NCBI GenBank assembly: GCA_900541315.1
Contig: UQJF01000018.1
Span: 1-30,548, forward strand
Direction: 5' to 3'
Source of the DNA: an uncultured Clostridium sp.
GTDB taxonomy: Bacteria; Bacillota; Clostridia; Lachnospirales; Lachnospiraceae
DNA length: 30,548 nucleotides
A program made the translations under genes and the position numbers. Below the pieces are notes generated by a model that saw only the letters and a program-made list of their open reading frames with translations, was not told the origin of the DNA and did not search any database. Positions 1-8,060 of this stretch are shown here, in pieces; the stretch's first letter is position 1; each line of letters begins with the position of its first letter.

Positions 1-13
1 AACTGACAAAAAA

Positions 14-56
14 TCTTCTCACAAAATCAGGCACAGAAAGATTCCGAGAGAACATA
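14..56 (+). repeat. Leader repeat, copy A (43 bp)
   Basis: This 43-bp stretch matches 9287-9329 at 40 of 43 positions, and all three differences are transitions. It ends in GAGAACATA and lies directly upstream of the ribosome binding site of the lactonase gene, just as copy B lies upstream of the P-type ATPase gene. Shortened relatives are at 26291 and 27186. Copy B carries an upstream arm, CTCTCGGA, that pairs with its 3' part. In copy A the sequence before position 14 lacks this arm, although its 3' part TCCGAGAG would match the arm perfectly. Function is unknown; a transcribed leader motif or a remnant of a small mobile repeat are both possible. Confidence 0.7.
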
Positions 57-79
57 TAAAATCCAGGGAGGTAAGCTGT

Positions 80-1141
80 ATGAGCGGTAAGTATATGGCG
101 TATGTGGGTTCCTATTCCTATACAGGAAAGGCAAAGGGAATCACTGTATTTGATGTAGATGTAGAAAATGGAATGTTTAAAGAGCGCTGTGAGATCGAAG
201 TGGACAATTCTTCTTATGTAATTGCATCCAGTGATGGCAAAACTCTTTATTCAATTGCAGATGAAGGAGTTGTATCTTTCCGCATCCTTCCAAACGGAAG
301 CCTGGCACGTTTAAACAGCTCATCCATTAGAGGAATGAGAGGCTGCCATCTGTGTACAGATGAAGAGGATAAGTACGTTTTCGTATCTGGTTATCATGAT
401 GGAAAGACAACTGTATTAAGCTTAAATCCAGACGGTTCTGTAGGAAAGATCGTAGATGGCGTATTTGACAGAGGCTACGGCAGTGTGGCAGAGCGAAACT
501 TCCGTCCACATGTGACCTGCACCAGAAGAATGCCAGACAATCGCTTTGTCCTTAGTGTGGATAATGGTATTGACCAGGTTAAGATCTACCGTTTTAATGA
601 CAAAGAGCAGAAATTAGTCCAGGTAGATGCCATCCGCTGTGATCTGGAGTCTGCACCGAGACATTTCCGTTACAGTAAGGATGGAAAGTTTATTTATTTA
701 ATGTATGAATTAAAGAAGGCGATCGAGGTATATACCTATAAGACCGGGGACAGGGCACCTGTGATCGAAAAGATCCAGACCATTTCTACTACCTCTACCA
801 AAAATCCGGACAACCTGACTGCAGCCTGCGCAATGAGAATGTCTGTTGACCAGAAATATATATATTGCACCAATGCAGGAGAAAATACCATTAGTGTTTA
901 CAAAAGAGATGAGGAAACAGGACTTTTGTCTATGATATGCTGCCTGCCTATCAGCGGTTCATATCCAAAGGATGTAGCTGTATTCCCGGACGGAAAACAT
1001 ATTGCTTCTGTAAACCATGACAGCGGAACGATCAGCTTCTTTAAGATTGATTATGAAAAAGGACTTTTAGTAATGAGCGGAAGAAGTGTTCCGGTAAATG
1101 AACCGAACTGCTGCGCTATTGTTAAAATAGGAGAAAAATAA
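80..1141 (+). CDS. pgl: Lactonase-family beta-propeller protein (6-phosphogluconolactonase-like)
   Basis: The 353-residue protein matches the lactonase (YkgB/YbhE-like Pgl) family of seven-bladed beta-propellers, whose best known members hydrolyse 6-phosphogluconolactone in the oxidative pentose phosphate pathway. It has no signal peptide and should be cytoplasmic. The family hallmarks are an N-terminal YVGSYSYTGKAKGITVF blade, repeated blades with SxDGKxxY-type turns (SSDGKTLYS near residue 50, SKDGKFIYLMYE near 200), and a late FPDGKHIASVNHDSGTISFF blade near residue 305. Length is typical. The ATG at 80 follows a GGGAGG ribosome binding site at about 67. The gene ends 1 base before aroC, so the two are probably cotranscribed, with rpiB next. 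The family assignment is firm; the exact substrate is not proven, since many paralogues in this family have other or unknown lactone substrates. Confidence 0.85.
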   Translation: MSGKYMAYVGSYSYTGKAKGITVFDVDVENGMFKERCEIEVDNSSYVIASSDGKTLYSIADEGVVSFRILPNGSLARLNSSSIRGMRGCHLCTDEEDKYVFVSGYHDGKTTVLSLNPDGSVGKIVDGVFDRGYGSVAERNFRPHVTCTRRMPDNRFVLSVDNGIDQVKIYRFNDKEQKLVQVDAIRCDLESAPRHFRYSKDGKFIYLMYELKKAIEVYTYKTGDRAPVIEKIQTISTTSTKNPDNLTAACAMRMSVDQKYIYCTNAGENTISVYKRDEETGLLSMICCLPISGSYPKDVAVFPDGKHIASVNHDSGTISFFKIDYEKGLLVMSGRSVPVNEPNCCAIVKIGEK

Positions 1142-1142
1142 C

Positions 1143-2255
1143 ATGTCAGGTTCAGTATACGGAACGATTTTTAAGATAAGCACCTGGGGAGAATCCCATG
1201 GATCAGGTGTTGGTGTTGTAGTAGATGGCTGTCCTGCAGGACTTCTGTTAAATGAAGAAGATATCCAGAAATATTTAGACAGGAGAAAACCGGGGCAGAG
1301 CAAATTTACCACAGCCAGAAGCGAAGGGGATAAGGCAGAGATCTTGTCCGGCGTTTTTGAGGGAAAAACAACAGGAACACCTATTTCCATTGTGATCCGC
1401 AATACCGACCAGCGTTCCCATGATTACAGCAATATCATGGATGTGTACCGTCCGGGCCATGCTGATTATACCTTTGATGAAAAATATGGTTTCCGGGATT
1501 ACCGGGGCGGTGGACGTTCTTCCGGAAGAGAGACTATTGGAAGAGTGGCAGCGGGAGCAATAGCAGCCAAACTGTTAGAAAGTCTTGGGATCACAGTCCA
1601 GGCATATACCAGTGCAGTAGGACCTGTAAAGATCGATCACAGCCATATGGATATGGAAGAAATTTCCAAAAACCGCTTATATATGCCGGACAAGGCTGCA
1701 GCAGCAGAGGCAGAAAGCTACATGGAAGATATGATGCAGCGCAGAGATTCCTGCGGTGGTGTGGTAGAGTGCGTGATCAGGGGACTTCCTGCAGGTGTAG
1801 GAGAACCTGTTTTTGATAAGCTGGACGCTGCACTGGGAAAAGCTGTTATGTCAATTGGCGCTGTAAAAGGTTTTGAGATTGGAGATGGCTTTGAAGCAGC
1901 AGCTTCTTTAGGATCCCGGAATAATGACAGCTTTGTAATAGGAAAAGACAAAAAACCGCAAAAAGTGACCAACCATTCCGGCGGTACCTTAGGAGGTATG
2001 AGTGATGGAAGCACGATAGTGATGCGGGCGGCATTTAAACCGACTCCTTCTATTTCCCAGGTACAAAAGACAGTAGACCGCTATGGAAAAGAACAGGAGA
2101 TCCAGATTAAGGGCCGTCATGACCCGGTGATCGTGCCAAGAGCCGTTGTAGTAGTGGAGGCAATGGCTGCACTTACAGCAGCAGACCTGCTTTTAATGTC
2201 CATGACATCCAGATTGGATCGTATTAAAAAATTTTTTAATAAAGAGGAGATTTAA
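1143..2255 (+). CDS. aroC: Chorismate synthase
   Basis: AroC converts 5-enolpyruvylshikimate-3-phosphate to chorismate, the last step of the shikimate pathway, using reduced FMN. The 370-residue length is normal. Visible signatures are GESHGSGVGVVVDGCPAG near the N terminus, the RRKPGQSKFTTARSEGD segment near residue 47, the NTDQRSHDY loop, and RPGHADYTF followed by YRGGGRSSGRET around residues 100-130. The C-terminal FKPTPSISQ and GRHDPVIVPRAVVVVEAM segments are also typical. The start overlaps the spacing of the lactonase gene (stop codon, one base, ATG), which points to translational coupling. rpiB follows 5 bases downstream. Nothing in the active-site motifs is missing. Confidence 0.97.
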   Translation: MSGSVYGTIFKISTWGESHGSGVGVVVDGCPAGLLLNEEDIQKYLDRRKPGQSKFTTARSEGDKAEILSGVFEGKTTGTPISIVIRNTDQRSHDYSNIMDVYRPGHADYTFDEKYGFRDYRGGGRSSGRETIGRVAAGAIAAKLLESLGITVQAYTSAVGPVKIDHSHMDMEEISKNRLYMPDKAAAAEAESYMEDMMQRRDSCGGVVECVIRGLPAGVGEPVFDKLDAALGKAVMSIGAVKGFEIGDGFEAAASLGSRNNDSFVIGKDKKPQKVTNHSGGTLGGMSDGSTIVMRAAFKPTPSISQVQKTVDRYGKEQEIQIKGRHDPVIVPRAVVVVEAMAALTAADLLLMSMTSRLDRIKKFFNKEEI

Positions 2256-2260
2256 TATTT

Positions 2261-2701
2261 ATGAAGATCGCAATGGGCAATGATCATTCCGCAATTGAAC
2301 TGAAGAACATTATCAAGGAATTTGTAGAAAGCAAAGGATACGAGGTGATCGATCTGGGAACCAACAGCACAGAAAGCTGTGATTATCCTGTTTACGGCGA
2401 GAAAGTAGGCCGTGCAGTAGCTTCCGGCGAAGCTGATCTGGGTATTGCTATCTGCGGTACCGGTGTAGGTATCTCTTTAGCAGCAAACAAGGTAAAAGGC
2501 ATCCGTGCCTGCGTATGCAGCGAGCCATATACTGCAAAGCTTTCCAGAATGCATAATAACTCCAATGTACTTGCATTTGGTGCAAGAGTTGTAGGCAGTG
2601 AGCTGGCTAAGATGATCACAGAAGCATGGCTGGATGCAGAATTCGAAGGCGGCCGTCATGAGCGTCGTGTCCAGATGTTAATGGATATTGAAAACAGATA
2701 A
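2261..2701 (+). CDS. rpiB: Ribose-5-phosphate isomerase B
   Basis: RpiB interconverts ribose 5-phosphate and ribulose 5-phosphate in the non-oxidative pentose phosphate pathway. The 146-residue protein has the RpiB/LacAB family signatures: the N-terminal GNDHSAIELK motif with a conserved Asp-His pair, CDYPVYGEKVGRAVASGEAD, the catalytic cysteine in ICGTGVGISLAANK, and the phosphate-binding HNNSNVLAFGARVVG region. The related LacA/LacB subunits have similar folds, but a single gene of this length with the ICGTGxG cysteine motif fits RpiB. It sits 5 bases behind aroC, with a GAGGAG ribosome binding site inside the aroC 3' end, so it is probably the last gene of the lactonase-aroC-rpiB unit. A large hairpin follows at 2744. 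Confidence 0.95.
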   Translation: MKIAMGNDHSAIELKNIIKEFVESKGYEVIDLGTNSTESCDYPVYGEKVGRAVASGEADLGIAICGTGVGISLAANKVKGIRACVCSEPYTAKLSRMHNNSNVLAFGARVVGSELAKMITEAWLDAEFEGGRHERRVQMLMDIENR

Positions 2702-2743
2702 TGGATGAACTTTGCGCTAAAACGCACAATAACTGCAAACGAT

Positions 2744-2780
2744 CAGGCGTTCCGAATAAGATCAGGTTTCGGAACGCCTG
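2744..2780 (+). terminator. Perfect 12-bp hairpin after rpiB, without a T tract
   Basis: CAGGCGTTCCGA at 2744-2755 is the exact reverse complement of TCGGAACGCCTG at 2769-2780, around a 13-base loop. It lies between rpiB and the lytS-like kinase gene and could terminate the upstream unit or stabilise its 3' end. No T tract follows on either strand, so it is not a canonical intrinsic terminator. An operator or mRNA-processing role is also possible. Confidence 0.55.
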
Positions 2781-2807
2781 AAATTATATAGGGAAGAGAT
2801 CATTATT

Positions 2808-4508
2808 ATGGTAGATGTAACCTATTTTAACATGCTCTTAAATATTGGGCTTCTTGTACTGATCGCGGCTCTTCTTACGAATCTGGAGTTTGTCAGGACG
2901 CTGTTTTTAGAGGAACAGAGCAGTATATTTTCAAAAACAGCACTTGCGGTGATCTTTGGTATCATCAGTATCGTATCTACATACACAGGGACGTACACAG
3001 ATGGGGCGATCATCAATACCCGTGTGATCGGTGTACTGGCAGCAGGACTTTTAGGCGGACCCTATGTGGGGATGTTAACAGCACTGATCGCAGGTATTCA
3101 TCGATATCTGTTTGATATTGGCGGTTTTACAGCTGTATCTTGTGCTGTGTCTACTTTGGTTGAAGGGATTTTGGGGTCTGTATTTTCTGCAAGGTTTAAA
3201 TCAGGGAAAATGAAGCAGGCAGAAATCTGTGTTTTGACAGCAGCAGCGGAAGTGGGGCAGATGGTCATTATCCTTCTGATCTCAAAACCTTTTGATGCAG
3301 CCTGGCATTTAATCCGTCAGATCGCTATTCCTATGATTATGATGAATTCTTGCGGTATGCTTATTTTCTTAAGGACCTTTGATATGGTATTTATCCGGAA
3401 AGAAGGGCAGTTTGCAGAAAAAATGCGCCTGTGTTTCGGGATCGTGGATCAGAGTTTGCCACATTTGAGAAAAGGCCTCAGAAGTAAAGAAGATATGGAA
3501 GCAGCTGCACAGATTATTTTTCACTCAATCATCTGCTCGGCAGTTGTGATCACAGATATGGAAAAGATACTTGCGATCCGCACAAAAAAAGCCTATGAGT
3601 GTCTGGCAGATCCAGGTTTTCTTACACCTGTGTTACAATCGGTCACAGATCTGAAACCTACGTATTTTCAACAGGCAGATTTTCCTGACAATATGAAAAA
3701 TGTGTTAAAGGATCAGATTATTGTAACGGCACCATTGTTAGAAGGAGAACATGCCATTGGCGGGCTGACGATTGTGCTAAAAAAGCGCAGGCATGCTGTA
3801 CAGATGGACTTAAAATTCATGGAAGAGCTTGCAAGGCTGTTTTCTACCCAGCTGGAATTATCCAATCTGGAATACCAGAAGAAACTTCGCAGGCAGGCAG
3901 AATTGAAGGCACTGCAGTCCCAGGTAAACCCTCATTTTCTTTATAATGCTTTAAATACGATCTCCTTTATCTGCCGTGAAAACGCTGAAAGAGCACGGGA
4001 GCTGTTGCTTACTCTTGCTTCTTATTACCGGCAGACACTGGAAAATGAGCAGTATATGTTAAACTTACATACAGAGCTTTATCATATAAATACATATCTG
4101 GAGCTGGAGAAAGCCAGATTTGAGGAGAAACTTCAGGTGACTATGGATATAGAAGAAGATCTTGACTGTATGGTACCTTCCTTTATCCTTCAGCCTCTGG
4201 TGGAAAATGCCATCCGCTACGGAGCTGATAGAAATGGGATTCGTACGGTTATGATCTGTGCCTGTTATGCAAAAGATACCTATGGGCATAAATGCGTTCA
4301 TATTGCAGTAAAAGATAACGGAAAAGGATTTCCAAAAGAAATGCTGGAGCAGTTTTACTGTGGAGAAAATGGAAACAGAGTAGGACTTAAGAATGTACAC
4401 GAGCGTTTAAAGAGCATTTACGGAAATGAAAGTGGCCTTCTGCTTCAGAATACACAAGAAGGTGCCTGCGTTTCTTTTGACATACCAGAAGCAACACATG
4501 CAGAATAA
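2808..4508 (+). CDS. LytS/BtsS-type sensor histidine kinase
   Basis: This 566-residue membrane kinase has the domain order of the LytS/YpdA/BtsS family. An N-terminal 5TM-5TMR_LYT sensor occupies about residues 5-200 with several hydrophobic helices, including an NTRVIGVLAAGLLGGPYVG segment. A GAF-like region spans about 220-345. The His_kinase domain carries QSQVNPHFLYNALNTISF with the phosphorylated histidine at residue 376. A HATPase_c domain follows with VENAIRYG (Asn467) and DNGKGF. The immediate neighbours are its LytTR response regulator, 41 bases downstream, and a CstA-type transporter. In Enterobacteria such kinases sense pyruvate (BtsS, YpdA) and control a nearby or cognate transporter gene. 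By analogy this one may sense extracellular pyruvate or another small metabolite, but the ligand is inferred, not seen. Start: ATG with a GGGAAGAG ribosome binding site. Confidence 0.92.
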   Translation: MVDVTYFNMLLNIGLLVLIAALLTNLEFVRTLFLEEQSSIFSKTALAVIFGIISIVSTYTGTYTDGAIINTRVIGVLAAGLLGGPYVGMLTALIAGIHRYLFDIGGFTAVSCAVSTLVEGILGSVFSARFKSGKMKQAEICVLTAAAEVGQMVIILLISKPFDAAWHLIRQIAIPMIMMNSCGMLIFLRTFDMVFIRKEGQFAEKMRLCFGIVDQSLPHLRKGLRSKEDMEAAAQIIFHSIICSAVVITDMEKILAIRTKKAYECLADPGFLTPVLQSVTDLKPTYFQQADFPDNMKNVLKDQIIVTAPLLEGEHAIGGLTIVLKKRRHAVQMDLKFMEELARLFSTQLELSNLEYQKKLRRQAELKALQSQVNPHFLYNALNTISFICRENAERARELLLTLASYYRQTLENEQYMLNLHTELYHINTYLELEKARFEEKLQVTMDIEEDLDCMVPSFILQPLVENAIRYGADRNGIRTVMICACYAKDTYGHKCVHIAVKDNGKGFPKEMLEQFYCGENGNRVGLKNVHERLKSIYGNESGLLLQNTQEGACVSFDIPEATHAE

Positions 4509-4549
4509 CACTTGAAAAGGGAAAAAGCCAGAAAAAGAGGAGAAAACAA

Positions 4550-5293
4550 ATGAAAATAGCAGTTGTTGATGATGAACGTCCGGCAAGAAAAGAACTGATC
4601 AGCCAGATTTTAGATGTAAAACCGGATTGCATTGTAAAGGAAGCAGACAGTGGCGGGAGCGCTTTAGAACTATTTAATAAGGAAGATGATTTTGATATGC
4701 TTTTTATTGATATCAACTTAAATGATATGGAAGGAACAACTTTGGCAGCAACGGTAAAAAAACTTCTTCCCCAGGCAAAGATTGTGTTTGCTACTGCCTA
4801 TTCCCGCTATGCAGCCAAGGCATTTGAAATGGAGATCGATGATTATATTTTGAAGCCTTTTGATCCGGACCGGGTACGTCATGTAATTGAAAAATGTATG
4901 AAAGATCCTGAACAAAGCAAAGAACAGGCAGAGGCAGTCCGGGGAATAGCAGTGGGGGCATCTGTCAGGATTCCGGTCCAGGTAAATCACAGCATCCGTT
5001 TTTTAGATATATCTCAGATCATATATGGGGAAACGCAGGGGAGGGGGACACTGCTTCATACAAAAACAGGAAGCTACGAGGTAAATCAGTTGCTAGGTGA
5101 TCTGGAGAAAAAGCTGCATCTATATGGCTTTTTCAGGATTCACAAAAGCTATTTGGTAAATCTGGAATGCATTACGGAAATATTTCCGTGGACAAGAAAT
5201 GGTCTTGCTCTGAAATTAAAGGGATATGAAAACACAGTTCTTCCTGTGGGAAGAGAAAAGCTAAAGACTTTAAAACAGATCTTAAACATATAA
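4550..5293 (+). CDS. LytTR-family response regulator
   Basis: A 247-residue two-domain regulator. The receiver domain (about residues 1-115) has the acidic pair in VVDDERPARKE, the phosphoacceptor Asp54 in FIDINLND, a Thr/Ala switch region, and Lys102 in YILKPFD. The C-terminal LytTR DNA-binding domain (about 140-245) has FLDISQIIYGETQGRGTLLH, then FFRIHKSYLVNL and VLPVGREKLKTLK, all typical of the family. The kinase gene just upstream is the obvious partner. LytTR proteins bind direct repeats spaced two helical turns apart, and three such repeats lie 13-65 bases after this stop codon, in front of the CstA-type transporter. Regulation of that transporter is therefore the strongest prediction. 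Ribosome binding site AGAGGAG. Confidence 0.94.
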   Translation: MKIAVVDDERPARKELISQILDVKPDCIVKEADSGGSALELFNKEDDFDMLFIDINLNDMEGTTLAATVKKLLPQAKIVFATAYSRYAAKAFEMEIDDYILKPFDPDRVRHVIEKCMKDPEQSKEQAEAVRGIAVGASVRIPVQVNHSIRFLDISQIIYGETQGRGTLLHTKTGSYEVNQLLGDLEKKLHLYGFFRIHKSYLVNLECITEIFPWTRNGLALKLKGYENTVLPVGREKLKTLKQILNI

Positions 5294-5305
5294 TACGGAC
5301 CTGGC

Positions 5306-5358
5306 TGCTGTTTATTCCTTCAGGATTGCCGTTTATGTATGACAGACTGCCGTTCATG
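5306..5358 (+). promoter_or_regulatory. Triple 21-bp-spaced direct repeat, probable LytTR operator
   Basis: Three related 11-mers lie on the same strand at exactly 21-base intervals: TGCTGTTTATT at 5306, TGCCGTTTATG at 5327 and TGCCGTTCATG at 5348. The last two differ at one position. Direct repeats containing a CNGTT core and spaced about two helical turns apart are the usual binding pattern of LytTR regulators such as AgrA and YpdB. The array sits between the LytTR gene and the CstA gene. Its last repeat ends about 10 bases upstream of the expected -35 position, which fits a class of activated promoters. The array is seen directly; binding is inferred. Confidence 0.75.
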
Positions 5359-5367
5359 CAAAAACTC

Positions 5368-5396
5368 TTTTAAAATTGTTTTTATTGAAGTACAAT
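5368..5396 (+). promoter_or_regulatory. Probable activator-dependent promoter of the CstA gene
   Basis: A good -10 hexamer, TACAAT, is at 5391-5396. The position 17 bases upstream holds TTTTAA, a poor match to TTGACA, as expected if an activator bound at the adjacent direct repeats compensates. The -10 overlaps the first ATG of the longest CstA reading frame at 5395, which argues that this upstream ATG is not the translation start. Confidence 0.6.
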
Positions 5397-5451
5397 GAGG
5401 ACGCTCAAAGAAAAAAATGGGCAAAATAAACAATTTATAAGGAGGGGACAT

Positions 5452-6894
5452 ATGTTAAGTTTTATCATTTGTCTGGTTTTGCTGATCGGAGGTTATTTTG
5501 TTTACGGCAATATTGTAAATAACATTTTCAGCCCCGATGATCGTGAAACGCCGGCGGTAAAGATCAATGATGGTGTAGATTATGTAGTCATGCCTCAGTG
5601 GAAATTGTTTCTGATCCAGTTATTAAATATCGCTGGATTAGGACCGATCTTTGGTGCACTTCAAGGCGCACTCTGGGGGCCTGTGGTATTTTTATGGATC
5701 ACATTTGGTACTATCTTCGCTGGTGGTGTCCATGATTTTTTCTCTGGTATGATGTCTGAAAGAAATGATGGTGCATCTATCTCCGAAGTATGCGGTATTT
5801 ATCTGGGACATCTGATGCAGAATGTAATGCGTGTATTCAGTGTAGTACTTCTTGTTATGGTAGGTACTGTATTTGCAGTAGGACCTGCAGGTCTTATTGT
5901 GACATTGTTTGGAAACAGCGGTGTAAGCGGACTGGCAGCCAATAAAGAATTGTGGCTGTGGATCATTCTGGCTTATTACTTTATCGCAACATTCATTTCC
6001 ATTGATAAGATCATTGGTAAGATATACCCGATTTTTGGTATCTGTCTGATCATCATGGCACTGGGCGTTGCATTTGGTATTTTCACAAAACCGGAATATA
6101 CGATCCCAGAGATTTGGACTAATTTTAGAAATATGCATCCAAGTGCAACTCCAATATGGAGCTTTATGTTTATTACTGTTGCATGCGGTGCAATTTCCGG
6201 TTTCCATGCAACACAGTCTCCGTTGATGGCACGCTGCATGAAGTCAGAAAAGCAGGGACATTTTGTATTCTATGGTGCCATGGTATGCGAAGGCGTTATC
6301 GCGCTGATATGGGCTGCAGCTGGCTGTTCCCTGTATGAGGTAACAGGTGGATTAAATACAGGTCTTGCTGAGATCATGAAGAATGGTCAGTCAGCAGCAA
6401 TCTATGATGTATGTAAGAAAACAATGGGTGGTGTTGGTATTGCCCTCGCAATGTTAGGTGTTATCGCATGCCCGATCACTTCTGGTGATACAGCATTCAG
6501 AAGTGCCAGACTGACACTGGCTGACTGGTTTAAGATCGATCAGAAACATTGGAAAAATCGCTTATATTTGTGTGTTCCGCTATTAGGTATAGGTGCTATT
6601 GTTGGACATATGGATTACAGCATTGTATGGAGATATTTCAGCTGGACCAATCAGACGCTGGCTATGATCGTTTTGTGGACTGCAGCAATGTATCTGTATA
6701 AGGCAAAAAAGAATTACTGGATCGCAGCAGTACCTGGCACTTTTATGAGTGCGGTATCCATGACGTATTTCTTCTGCGCACCAGAGTGCCTGAATCTGGG
6801 GGTTGGTGTTGCATATCCGGTCGGTTTGATCCTGGCAGTTGTATTCCTGGGGATTTTCCTTCATGCAACAAAGAAACAGCAGCAGGCTGCATAA
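5452..6894 (+). CDS. cstA: CstA/BtsT-type carbon starvation transporter
   Basis: A 480-residue polytopic membrane protein of the CstA family. E. coli members import pyruvate (BtsT, CstA) and have also been linked to peptide uptake. Family features are the FGPAL-like NIAGLGPIFGALQGALWGP segment near the N terminus, AGGVHDFFSGMMSERNDGAS, a run of about 12-13 hydrophobic helices, GAISGFHATQSPLMARCM, and CPITSGDTAFRSARL. It is shorter than the roughly 700-residue E. coli proteins but normal for the Firmicutes form. I chose the ATG at 5452, behind AAGGAGGGG. The ATG at 5395 would add 19 charged residues and falls in the probable -10 element. The LytS/LytTR pair upstream and the direct-repeat array suggest substrate-induced expression. 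Substrate, probably pyruvate or another small carboxylate or peptide, is inferred. Confidence 0.93.
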   Translation: MLSFIICLVLLIGGYFVYGNIVNNIFSPDDRETPAVKINDGVDYVVMPQWKLFLIQLLNIAGLGPIFGALQGALWGPVVFLWITFGTIFAGGVHDFFSGMMSERNDGASISEVCGIYLGHLMQNVMRVFSVVLLVMVGTVFAVGPAGLIVTLFGNSGVSGLAANKELWLWIILAYYFIATFISIDKIIGKIYPIFGICLIIMALGVAFGIFTKPEYTIPEIWTNFRNMHPSATPIWSFMFITVACGAISGFHATQSPLMARCMKSEKQGHFVFYGAMVCEGVIALIWAAAGCSLYEVTGGLNTGLAEIMKNGQSAAIYDVCKKTMGGVGIALAMLGVIACPITSGDTAFRSARLTLADWFKIDQKHWKNRLYLCVPLLGIGAIVGHMDYSIVWRYFSWTNQTLAMIVLWTAAMYLYKAKKNYWIAAVPGTFMSAVSMTYFFCAPECLNLGVGVAYPVGLILAVVFLGIFLHATKKQQQAA

Positions 6895-6930
6895 CTATAA
6901 AAGATGTATAAAAAAGGGAGGCGGATCGGT

Positions 6931-7941
6931 ATGTTCTTAAAGCCGCAAAAACTTGGAAATGATGGATTATCTGAAGAAGAGCTTCTGGCAGACCGGAAAA
7001 ACTGCAAAAAGATCGGTCCCTGCGGGGTTGGTAAAAAGGCACTGTATCTGAACAGCTTTTATATTGACCGCCAGTATTATATACCGGTCAGATCCGTTTC
7101 CCGTGTTTTTAAGCGTGTTGCTATGAGCAAAGGAGGATTCAGCGGGAAAGGTATGTTTGCTACGATCCCTTATCTGGTAGTTGTATATGAGGATGGTAAG
7201 GAAAAGCAGTGTAACTTTAAATATGAAGATCAGGTGGACATATTTCTTTCATGGATCCGGCAGGATTTTCCCCAGATCAAAACAGTCAGTCATGCAGCGG
7301 AAGTCCGCATGGCAGAAGAAGAGAAACTAAAGAGGCAGAAAAAAACAGTACCACTAAGTGAAAAAGCAGGGGAAACAGTAGAACAGCTGCTTGAGGCAAA
7401 AGAGTATCTGGAACAAAAACCAGTGCTTTTTACAGAGCTTTCCAATGCGGCCCGTAAAAAACGTACATATGAACAGACAAAACCTTATTATAAATGGGGA
7501 GCGTTATTTTTCGTTCTTTTAGGTATAGCAGCTTTGATATACGGTGTTATTTCCCTAAGGACGCAGGCACCTTTTGCAGTATGGTTTGTTTTGTTTGGTA
7601 TTGCAGCGATCTTTCTTTTTTCTGGAGCCAATGTAATGCCGACCAGCCGCAATAACCGGGAAGCCATTGAAAGCCGGCTTGCAGCAGCAGAAGAGGCAGT
7701 GGAAAAATATGGCAAAGATTATACTAAAGGAATGCAGATCCCATTTCGTTATCTGCATCCGGTTACTCTTCAATGGATGATCCAGGTGATCTGTCAGGGA
7801 CGGGCAGACAGCCAGATAGCAGCCTTGGAACAGGTAAAAGCAGATCTTAAACAGGTTAATTCCCAGGTTCAGGTATCTCAGGAAGAGTATGATGAGATTA
7901 TGGCCATAAAGCCATTGTTTCTTATAAATGATTATCAATAA
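6931..7941 (+). CDS. Hypothetical membrane protein with two central transmembrane helices
   Basis: I do not recognise this 336-residue protein. The N-terminal 110 residues are soluble and beta-rich in pattern (KKALYLNSFYIDRQYYIPV, then YLVVVYEDGKEKQCNFKYED) and resemble a PH-like fold. A charged, partly coiled segment follows to about residue 185. Two hydrophobic helices are visible: WGALFFVLLGIAALIYGVIS near 190 and FAVWFVLFGIAAIFLFSGAN near 217. They are followed by a charged helix (ESRLAAAEEAVEKYGKDY) and a C-terminal coiled-coil-like segment. The ATG at 6931 follows GGGAGGCGG, which fits better than the ATG at 6904, which precedes that ribosome binding site. It starts 37 bases after the CstA gene and may be cotranscribed with it, although no functional link is evident. 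A weak hairpin follows at 7952. Confidence 0.8.
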   Translation: MFLKPQKLGNDGLSEEELLADRKNCKKIGPCGVGKKALYLNSFYIDRQYYIPVRSVSRVFKRVAMSKGGFSGKGMFATIPYLVVVYEDGKEKQCNFKYEDQVDIFLSWIRQDFPQIKTVSHAAEVRMAEEEKLKRQKKTVPLSEKAGETVEQLLEAKEYLEQKPVLFTELSNAARKKRTYEQTKPYYKWGALFFVLLGIAALIYGVISLRTQAPFAVWFVLFGIAAIFLFSGANVMPTSRNNREAIESRLAAAEEAVEKYGKDYTKGMQIPFRYLHPVTLQWMIQVICQGRADSQIAALEQVKADLKQVNSQVQVSQEEYDEIMAIKPLFLINDYQ

Positions 7942-7951
7942 ATATTTCCAG

Positions 7952-7991
7952 TGGGATCTGTCTTGACAGAATCCCATCTGTTCTTTATACT
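7952..7991 (+). promoter_or_regulatory. Consensus promoter overlapped by a palindrome, upstream of the YitT gene
   Basis: TTGACA at 7963-7968 and TATACT at 7986-7991 are separated by exactly 17 bases, a near-perfect sigma-A promoter. The -35 box lies inside an imperfect palindrome. TGGGATCTGTC at 7952-7962 pairs with GACAG at 7965-7969 and ATCCCA at 7971-7976, with one bulged A. The palindrome could be a repressor operator or a weak terminator hairpin of the preceding gene. Transcription from this promoter would run through the terminator at 8023 before reaching the YitT gene. Confidence 0.75.
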
Positions 7992-8022
7992 GAAAACTGT
8001 ATTAGGCAGAAGCCTTGATCCA

Positions 8023-8060
8023 CGTCTGTTAGGGAAAATTCCCTGACAGGCGTTTTTTTT
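8023..8060 (+). terminator. Intrinsic terminator in the YitT leader
   Basis: A 14-bp stem with two G-U pairs (8023-8036 with 8039-8052, with a minimal two-base loop, or four bases if the last A-T pairs open) is followed by eight T residues at 8053-8060. It lies between the strong promoter at 7963 and the YitT start at 8120. It would therefore attenuate transcription into the YitT gene unless relieved. Confidence 0.85.

Noticed and set aside
5395..5451. Upstream start of the CstA protein
   Set aside because: The ATG overlaps the predicted -10 hexamer, and the added residues are charged and non-conserved. AAGGAGGGG precedes the ATG at 5452.
5692..6207. 171-residue minus-strand reading frame inside the CstA gene
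   Set aside because: It is a shadow of the plus-strand coding frame, Cys/His/Asn-rich in composition, with no ribosome binding site and no family resemblance.
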